Part shown: positions 56,249-64,000 of the stretch, one piece after another
Position numbering within the stretch: the stretch's first letter is position 1
How the letters are laid out: the number at the start of each line of letters is the position of its first letter
Assembly (NCBI GenBank): GCA_027382625.1
Contig: JAJKFJ010022678.1
Span: 1-64,000 of the forward strand
DNA: 64,000 bases
Direction: 5' to 3'
Origin: Tetmemena sp. SeJ-2015
Taxonomy: Eukaryota > Ciliophora > Spirotrichea > Sporadotrichida > Oxytrichidae
Program-made: the position numbers and the translations under genes
The notes under the pieces: generated by a model
The model's database searches: none
Told to the model about the DNA's origin: nothing
What the model saw: only the letters and a program-made list of their open reading frames with translations

Positions 56249-56389
56249 GGAGTCAATCAAAAACTTTAAAATAATTTTTAGATGCTTTTTTTTTCAAATT
56301 TTTTTATTTTAATTTAAATTATTAATGATATATTAAAAATTTAAATCTTATTCAAGGGATAATTTTGGAAATTAAATTTAAAAGATTTT

Positions 56390-57220
56390 GGGGGGGGCCT
56401 TTTCTCGTCATCCACTTTTTTCAATGAAAATATGAAAAATCACTGTTTAGCCTAAAAATAGCCAAAAACGCAAATTTTTTAGTTCTAATTCAATTTCACA
56501 GGGCTTATCGCGATCATATTCTTTAATTTAGAAAACATTTATAACCTTCAAGAAATATTTATTTATAAAAAATTAAGCTTTTTTTTTTAAAAGAGTGGCA
56601 ATATCACTAGAGATAATTAATTTATTTACAAGTTGAAGATATCTAATGTAAAAAATAATTCAAAGTACTCTAAACCACCTTATCACAGTGTTCAAGTCCT
56701 TTCCATTTTTAGTATCCCCTAATAAAATAATCTGAGCTAAAAAATATATCTAAGCCATTTTATTTTACTAAATACATATTGTTCTTTTTATTGCATGATT
56801 AAATATGCAATTTCATGCATTCCAGATTACTTTTAAAATATTACAGAATTGAATATAGAAAGCCTTAGCTTTTAAATAGTTTTAAGCATGTTTAAAGGAA
56901 TTTCATCTTATTTATAAATATTCTTTTGTAGTATTGATATTTATCGTAGTTACTATTAACTTATATATTGATAGCATCTATATTTTTATTCAATAAAATA
57001 AAGTCTTTATTCTATAAAGTTGCCTTAAAATAAAAAGTTTTGTCGGACTTATTCTAAAAAAAAACCAAGCCCTATTTTCTAAATTAAAGAATATGATCGC
57101 GATAAGCCCTGTGAAATTGAATTAGGACTAAAAAAATTGCGTTTTTGGATATTTTTAGGCTAGACAGTGATTTTTCATATTTTTTTGAAAAAAGTGGATG
57201 ACGAGGAAAGGCCCCCCCCC
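56390..57220. mobile_element. Second foldback element with ~145-bp inverted repeats
   Basis: Left arm 56390-56537 and right arm 57076-57220 match as inverted copies at roughly 90% by eye, sharing G8-9/C9 ends, CTCGTCATCCACTTTTTTCA, GAAAAATCACTGT, CCAAAAACGCAA and TCGCGATCATATTCTTTAAT. The 540-bp centre is AT-rich and non-coding. Flanks AAGATTTT and AAGATATTTT could be an imperfect target duplication. It does not resemble the foldback element at 50641 in sequence, so it is a separate family. Non-autonomous; no gene interrupted that I can recognise. Confidence 0.8.
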
Positions 57221-57551
57221 AAGATATTTTTTAATATAAACTATTTAACTAATGGAGTAATTTATTTTCTAATCCTATTCATCGCACAAGTAATAATATT
57301 GACATTATCTAAAGTCTTATTTCCTTATTTAATTGACAAATTTTTGTGATTTAAAAGAAAATATGAAGATTAAGGTTAGGAAAGAGTGATTTGAAATTAT
57401 CCATAAAAAGAATAGTGAAATGCGTTGGGAGCAAGTGATAAAACGGCAAAAATCAGCCAATGTGAGGGTGTATTGATAAACTTATGATGCATGATAAATA
57501 GGTTAAAATCAAATAATTTGCAGAATACTGCTTGAGTATAATACTCTGTGA

Positions 57552-59667
57552 ATGTTTTTCAATTTAGAGTTAGCACCCAAGGTGAACAACAACAGTGACG
57601 AGCAAATTTAAAATGTGAATTTTAATGAAAATTCACATAAGAAGAGAGTTGCTAAAGATATAACCAACCTTAAAACCAAATTTTGCAAGGAGGGACTCTA
57701 AAAAATATACAAAGGAATGCGCATAGTAAATAATCTGGAGGGGAAATTCATGATTACTTAATAGAAGGTTCAGCTTCTTTGAAATCGAAAGGCCTATAAA
57801 TTGTAAATTATTCATTCCGTTCAAAACGATTGAGTAAACTATACTACAAGATATAATAACCTATTTTGCTAATCACTCTCCCATTAATAATGAAAAGAAT
57901 TTTCACTAACTCTTTGAATCTCATTCTTGGTTAATGAGATTTACTATCTCATTACCTTTTAGATTTTTGGCAGTTTATACTTGACTTCTTATAAAATTTT
58001 GAAAATAATTATCATTTGAATAATGTCATTTTTATCTTTTTATAGTTTCATCTAATAAATGTCAACTAAGGAAAAGGTATTTGCCGCTGTATATTATGAA
58101 AATGAGATGTAGAAAGCTCCCACAAACTATCTTGAAGTCTTTGAGTATTTTAGCAAATCTATATTTGTAAAATTAAAGATATTATACTAGCAAAGCTGGA
58201 TCTTTGGATTGACCTTGGCTCTGCATATATAAATAGTCTGATTTAGTGATGAAATAAGTCAGCAAAAGGTCTCCATACCCAAACTAAATTATTAAATAAA
58301 AAGTTAGCTAAAAAGTGTAGATCTATACTGTTACTCGGAGGAAAATCCGAAGCCACAGAGTGCTATGATTGGAACGCACACACCTATCATTTGGGAAAGG
58401 CTCTGAATAGGAAAAAAGAAGTAACTCAAGTCCCTCTCCTTTGTTGTTTAAAAAATTTGAAGATATGACCAACCTAACAAAGCATAAAGAAATTAAAGAA
58501 GTTGATTCAATAGATTTAAGGCTTCATAATTGTAGCCTTGGAGGGAAGATCGATACTGTTATAAATCAGTCAGAATTGTGCCTTAGACATAGTCCAGGAA
58601 AAATAGAGTGAGTGAGTCCTCAAGCACCCTCCATAACTTAAGACAAGGTAAGCGAGTGATTTCACTGTTAAATCTTCTTTTCAATCACAAGCTTACTTTT
58701 TAAATTATTAATTTCAATGTTACTATATCCAAACCTGGAATAAAAATAATTATTTATGAATAAAAGTTCGAGAGTTAAATTTTCTAGCCAACCACAGACT
58801 GAGTAGGCAAAGTCAAGTCTGCTACCAGTAAAGAGTCCTCATTTAAAAAATATTACTCTATTTTTTAACATAGCTGTCATAGATGAATACCCGACTTATA
58901 TATTTGAATTTTTCTATTTTACTTATAGTTTGAATCATAATCTAGTTTAGAGAGACTGCGGTACAAAAATAAATACTTGATGGATTCGTAACGCAAAAAG
59001 ATTTGTATTTGATTTAAAAAATAGGTATAAAATCATATAGCATTTTATAATAAATATAATGTGTATTGCTCGCCATTTTCAGTTTAAATGATATTAAAGC
59101 AATCGCGGTCCAATGAAATTAATTATCTTAAAAAATCCAAATTAAGTCCACTCTCAAGGAAATATAAAGTTCGTCTTCACTTTAAATAAAAAACTTAGCT
59201 GTGCTTTGTGATCAGTGTATAGCAATTCGGGCGTTTAACTGTACATCTCAGTGCCTTTCACGTATTTAAGGTTCACTTTATTCATTTAATGGCTTAAAAG
59301 TATTGGTAAATAAAGTAAGGTTCATGTATTTATCGAGTCTAAGCAGGAACAATTTTAAATAAGCACTATACTTTTAGCAATTTAATGATTCAATGTTTGG
59401 TAGGTGGAGCCTGAGGGTTTCTAAGCGATTATAGCACTACTAAAAGAAGCTCCAACTATCATGTAGTCTAATGAAGAACTCATCTACCAGGCATTCCCAT
59501 AATTTGTGCTAGAATAACATCAGCTATTAATAAGCCATATAAAATATGGGAATTTATTTTTGGTAAACATCCGTCGCTAAAGGTCCCACAACCGAATACC
59601 CCAACTGATGAAGAGAAGTATATTTTAATTTAAGCATTCTGTAGTTTCGCTTAAAAACAGTTACTGA
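57552..59667 (+). CDS. Hypothetical multi-segment gene
   Basis: Three coding-like plus-strand stretches, possibly one gene. 57552-57782: MFFNLELAPKVNNNSDEQIQ, then KRVAKDITNLKTKFCKEGLQ. 58061-58430: MSTKEKVFAAVYYENEMQKA, QQSWIFGLTLALHIQIV, a TGA, FSDEISQQKVSIPKLNYQIK, SVDLYCYSEENPKPQSAMIG. Around 58470-58610: DMTNLTKHKEIKEVDSIDLR. 59404-59667: EPEGFQAIIALLKEAPTIMQ, LIYQAFPQFVLEQHQLLISH. AT-rich DNA separates them. The TGA after HIQIV could be an IES-borne or decayed codon. One hydrophobic segment (SWIFGLTLALHI) is visible. No family recognised. It could equally be fragments of different genes or a dead copy. Confidence 0.4.
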
Positions 59668-60929
59668 CAGATAAATTTACGCGCTCTTAAAGACAAATGA
59701 GAGTAGGATTAATAGTCCAAGCTAATAAAGGGAGAACCTAAATTACCATCTACTGAGAGTTTTATTACAAAACCTGTCCTCAATTTGATTAAGCATTTGT
59801 TTTTAAATTTATCTAATTTTATTAACTAGTTTCCTCAAGTTTTTATTAAGCTTAAATTCAAGAATAAAAAGTGTAAATTCCAGTTTTTATATTCACTACA
59901 AAAATTATGATCATAATTGGAACTTAAAGTGTTAAGAAAAGAAGATATCCTTCTTTCCCTCCTAGATTTTTTCTTCACCTCTAGATAAGCTTTTTAAGTT
60001 CTTTTCTTGATGTAAGAGGTTGCTTTGCTTTGATTGGCTAGATTAAAATCTAAGATTAAGTGAAATTTATTCTCCCCGTCAATAGTCCATTTTTACTTTT
60101 GGAAAAATTAATTTCTCAATTTATTTTGAATATATATTTAAACGTAATTTTTACCTCTACGGTTTTATGTAGTATCGTTTTAGGTCATAGTAGTGATATT
60201 CTTGGTGGTTTCTCCATTTTCGGTAGTTCTATGACTCTTTGTATTAGATTTGGCAATTTTAGCATTCTTAGTATTGATTGGCAATTAATTTTAATTTTAT
60301 TGAAACTTACTTTTTAAAAAAAAACTTTCTTTTCTTAAGAGCTCCTTTTATTACAAAAATTTAATTTACCTGATTATCACAGCATATAAAAAATAATTTT
60401 GTCCTTGTAGAATATCTATTAGAACTTGATCTTTCAAAAGAATTTTAATTCTGTAAATAGAAAAATACTCTTTTTTTAAAACTCGATGAAATTGCTTCTT
60501 CTTGAGTAAATAAAGCAAGAACCACTTTAAAATTAAAAAGCTTTAAATTAATTCTCTATAATATTCAGTTCCTTTTTCTGATCTTTTGAAGCAAATTTGG
60601 TTTGTCATTTAATTTCAAGAGCGCTCCGAATTTACTTTAAAATTTATCCTATATTTTAAACTATATTTACTAAAAAATTTACTCGTTTAATTTCTGCGGG
60701 TTGATCTCTTGCTTTTCTAATTTTATAAATTACTCTCATTGGTGACATAAATAAAAATATATACAAATATATAAGCATCTTTACAATCAATAAAAAATTA
60801 TAGACTCCTATCATAAAATAAAAATCAATTGCGGTGGTACATGAAATTTATACATTAAATGTAATTAGAAAAGAGGATTATAATTTGAAATATAATTTTA
60901 TTTTAATATTTTGACGAGCACTAGTGATT
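59668..60929. other. AT-rich spacer
   Basis: Mostly A/T runs. One plus-strand frame at 60060-60317 is hydrophobic and T-rich (VLCSIVLGHSSDILGGFSIF) and has no supporting context, so I do not call it a gene. Confidence 0.5.
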
Positions 60930-63510
60930 TGAAGGAACTGAAGAGTGGTTTGCGTAGAGGAGAGTGCAAGTATCTGAACTCTCTATCTCTTGTACTAGTA
61001 GTAACTAATCCTCTTAATCTTAAATCTAAGTTTCTTGTAAAGTATCTTTAATTTCATCCACACTGCTTTCAAAGTGATGGCTGAGCTTATAGCCAAGTTT
61101 ATTATAGTAACCAGTAATAATGAAACTAAGAGGCTTCATCCTAGTTTGTACCTAATTACTGGGTCATAGTAAGTATCCATGAAAATTGTAGAACACCAAG
61201 CTAAACAGCACACCAAAGTTTCATTTAGGATTCCATCAAGTTATAATGAGCCTCTTAAAATGGTTTTGCTCTAATCAGATAAACCAATTAACCCAGGGAT
61301 AGAAGATAAAATTAATTAATTTTATAAAATATAAAGTTCGAAAACTGCAAACTAGAAATAGGGCCAACTAACTTGAAATAACAAAGAAAACGTGAATGTT
61401 GATCTCCTCAAAAAGAAAAGTAAAACATAAAATAGATGTGAGCTAATTTAACCAGATTCTTCAGCATATACCTCATAAAACTGATTTTATAAACAAGATT
61501 TGTCGAGTCGCAGTTCTTAAATTGTTTTTGAATCGAGCTCATACCATTCATTTTAGTATGCTCCTTAAATAATCTGTTTATGTTTTTAAAATTTTAAAAT
61601 ATAAAAGTAGGTAATAGACGAGCATTTTGTCATTTCTGGGAATAAAATTCTCTGAAATAGACTTAACCACAGTATTAATTCTTTAATTTTTGAAGAGTAG
61701 CTTAAAATTAAGACTGGAAAGCACACAGAAAATGACTATTTGAAGTATGAATCATTAAGTGAGTCATAGATAGATGTATTATTACCAAGAAAAAAAAACT
61801 AGTGATAGAATAGTTGAAAGCATTTCATTATAAGATAATTAAACTAGTTTTCAAATTATTTCTCCAAAAGATTCATTAGAAGTGAGTTTCATTAGCTGAT
61901 TAATTAGAGAGCTGATCAAGATATTGAGATACGACTCTATAAAGAGCAGTGGAGAATCTACTCTAGCAGCAGAGCAGGCTTAACTAATCTAAAATAACAG
62001 AATGAGATAGCAATCAACTTACAATTGCACAGATTTGGAGATTCTTAGGCCAATAAGGGAAATTGCTATTAGGATTGGTGACAAAAGCAATATCTAAAAA
62101 ATATATACCATAAATTAATATGAAAGTATTAAAACCAAGTTTGTAACTGGCAAGACTTGAATCGTATCCGAATCATCGTAAAAATATAATTAAATGTGTT
62201 TAAAATCTTTATTTGATTATGACAACTTAAAAAAAATTTATTGTCAGAACTTGAATTGAGATCCAAATAAATTTGGAAGTTTAGAATATTTAATTTAAAT
62301 AGAGTACGTATATAGTTTATATTACATTTTAATTAAGGCTATATTGTTTAGTTTACAAATCTCACTGATATTTTATAAAAACATTCACTTTGCTTTATTA
62401 AATAAGATGAAAGAGCTTAAAATTCATCTCACTCTTTAAATTAATAAATCTGATTATTGAAATTAGCGATTTTAAGGATTAATTAACTATGAATAACATT
62501 TCAAGCCGATGACTCCGAATAAGTATCAAATTTAATGGCTTAAATCTTCTAAAAAATTTTGTATTGATTCAAGTGTTTCTTTTTCCATTAAATTTTGATA
62601 ATAATCATAATTTTGATTCATTTTTTTAGATGATCATTTTAAAAATTAATAAAACTGCAAAAGAATTTTGACTAAAAATTAAATCTCAACAAAAAAAATT
62701 CTAGAATTAATTCAATTTTGGTGATACTCGAAGTTTGAGTTGTAAGATTTCAACAAATAATTTAATATCCTTATAAGCTATAAGATGGATAATCCTACTT
62801 AAGATTGAATGAATCTCTGAGTAGATCTGAGGAGAGGAAGAAGTCGATTTGAGGCTTCCCTCTAATGTTTTTTTTTTTGTATCTATAAGTTGGAAGAAAT
62901 AGTAGAGGTTGGAGTGCAAGTTTATTTGCATCAACGGCAGGTGGGCGATTATTTGCTGCGAGTTTATGAAGCCCCAAAACAACAATATAATTTATAAACA
63001 GCTGCAGCGATTGCGAAACTACGATTTGGGTTGTGGACTGAGTGATGAGCAGAGAGGCCAAAGTGTTGTTGAAGTAGGCTGCTAGAGTCTTAATAAATTT
63101 AGCGTCCTCCATGTAAACTTGTTAAGGAAGTGTTTGAGACAGGGTCTCTATTTTGCCTTGATCGTACTTAAAGAGTAGATCTGGCTGAAGAAATGAGATA
63201 GTAACTGAAGTACTTTAAAATAAATAAAATCATTCGGAGGTGGATGAAATAGCTAGTGGATTCTCAAACAAAACTTGGATAAAATGGAAAATAATAGATC
63301 GTAAAGCAATTGAGCTTAAAATTAGAAATCTTCCATTTTTACTGTATAGTTTTATCATTCAGATCCACTTTGATTGACTTTTTAAGAAATTCAATAGCCT
63401 AGTTAAAGTTAGTCAAGTTAAGTTATTTTTCAAAGTACACTTGAATTTCTCCCGTCGAAGAAATATCTTCAATCTAAAGCTAGTTTAGTTAAAAATAAAT
63501 TTTCTTTATA
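60930..63510 (-). pseudogene. Paralog of the large membrane protein, probably decayed
   Basis: Minus-strand blocks pair one for one with the gene at 47918-52090: IEDISSTGEIQVYFEKQLNL (~63450) with INDITQTGLIEICFEKYLNL; LEDAKFIKTLAAYFNNTLAS-like DAKFIKTLAAYFNNTLASLL (~63080) with DAKFLQALAAYFNSTMASLI; FINSQQIIAHLPLMQIN with MINSQQIIAHMPLMQIN; LFIESYLNILISSLINQ with LFIESYLNILLSAFINL; LLVTIINLAISSAITLKAVW with LLVTVVNLMISLAITVKAVI. One TGA (61153-61155, after YKLG) aligns with a TGG Trp codon in the first copy, and frame changes occur near 62870 in an A/T run. No matching extracellular repeats are visible before the window ends. It may be a germline-limited or decayed copy, or a functional gene with unplaced IESs. 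Confidence 0.6.
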
Positions 63511-64000
63511 ATTTTTTAAAGGCAAATAACTTTTAATTGCTATGACTTTCACCATTTTGCTTTTAAATGTAAAAAAATTACAATGAAGATCTACTTTTTT
63601 TATTAAATAGTATTCTCAGAGTAAGAAATATTTTAAAAGGTAAAGCTTTATGAAAGCAAGAATAGGATAATATCTTTGCTATTATCGAACCTATCTTTAT
63701 TTTTAAAAACATATCTCTTAATTTAAGATATAAGTTATCCATCTTTATAATTTAAATGAAATATATTTGAAGTGAGCTAAAATATTATATGTGTCTTAGA
63801 GCTGACATTGAATTCAAATATTAATTCCACAATGAAAAGTCTTAGTTGCTTATATATTGATATATTTAAGTCAGTATCTTGAAGTTTTAGTGCCTTTAAA
63901 TTTCTATGCTAGTTCCTCAATAGCTAGCTTTTTTATTTTAAGTTGTCTATGCCTCATATAACCGCTTTGGTACGTCTTATTTAAATAAAAATTCCCTTAA
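63511..64000. other. AT-rich end of window
   Basis: No supported frame, repeat or RNA gene. Upstream (N-terminal) segments of the membrane-protein paralog may lie beyond the window. Confidence 0.5.

Noticed and set aside
60060..60317. Hydrophobic plus-strand ORF as a membrane-protein gene
   Set aside because: Isolated, T-rich, no homology recognised and no neighbouring segments.
62960..62990. CCCCAAAAC as a telomere repeat
   Set aside because: A single partial unit within a coding-like stretch; real hypotrich telomeres are tandem C4A4 units.
1..64000. Bacterial-style operons, ribosome binding sites, CRISPR arrays, attachment sites
   Set aside because: Introns, reassigned stop codons and eukaryotic gene families make bacterial features inapplicable; no regularly spaced repeat-spacer array was seen.
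1..64000. Euplotes-type code (UGA as Cys, UAA/UAG stop)
   Set aside because: Conserved proteins need TAA/TAG as Gln throughout and most genes end at TGA.

Overview
The window looks like germline (micronuclear) DNA of a hypotrich-type spirotrich ciliate. Host genes read with TAA and TAG as glutamine and TGA as stop. GT-AG introns are short, about 17-70 nt where they can be placed. Coding regions are interrupted by short AT-rich segments flanked by direct repeats. Removing a segment plus one repeat copy restores the frame and the conserved protein sequence. That is the MDS/IES/pointer arrangement of spirotrich germline genomes. Clear cases lie in the Rab GTPase, an EF-hand protein, a thioesterase, a splicing factor, an amidohydrolase and a WD-repeat gene. 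No telomeric C4A4/G4T4 ends, rRNA or tRNA genes were seen.

Layout. 0.3-5.2 kb: a Rubicon-like zinc-finger fragment, then two divergent Gln-rich, low-complexity genes. 5.2-6.4 kb: a hotdog acyl-CoA thioesterase. 6.4-25.4 kb: a dense block of genes all on the minus strand, consisting of two paralogous EF-hand proteins, three tandem M20D amidohydrolases, mannose-6-phosphate isomerase and a coiled-coil protein. 25.6-31.1 kb: a small Ser/Gln-rich gene, a broken SF2 helicase gene with a long poly-A tract, an unknown gene and an IS630/Tc1/mariner-type transposase. 32.2-47.7 kb: Rab GTPase, SMNDC1/SPF30-like splicing factor, a Q/N-rich gene, a very large WD-repeat protein, a small membrane protein and a copine. 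47.9-64 kb: a large multi-segment membrane protein and a decayed-looking paralog, separated by germline-limited material. That material includes a long-inverted-repeat element lying exactly as an IES inside the membrane-protein gene, a 60-bp perfect-TIR element carrying a C2H2 zinc-finger plus protein-kinase ORF (the domain pair known from the TBE 57-kDa ORF), a second foldback element, and diverged tandem repeats.

The host genes form a mixed set (trafficking, splicing, sugar-nucleotide supply, calcium sensing, amide hydrolysis) and do not look like one pathway. In hypotrichs each would normally end up on its own short macronuclear chromosome. The most unusual signals are the transposase ORF whose four candidate Trp positions are all TGA, a membrane-protein paralog with TGA aligned to a TGG Trp codon, and the kinase-bearing TIR element. 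Gene coordinates below are germline spans that include IESs and introns. Boundaries of genes with many interruptions are approximate. Several stretches look homopolymer-noisy, so single-base frameshifts may be sequencing errors.
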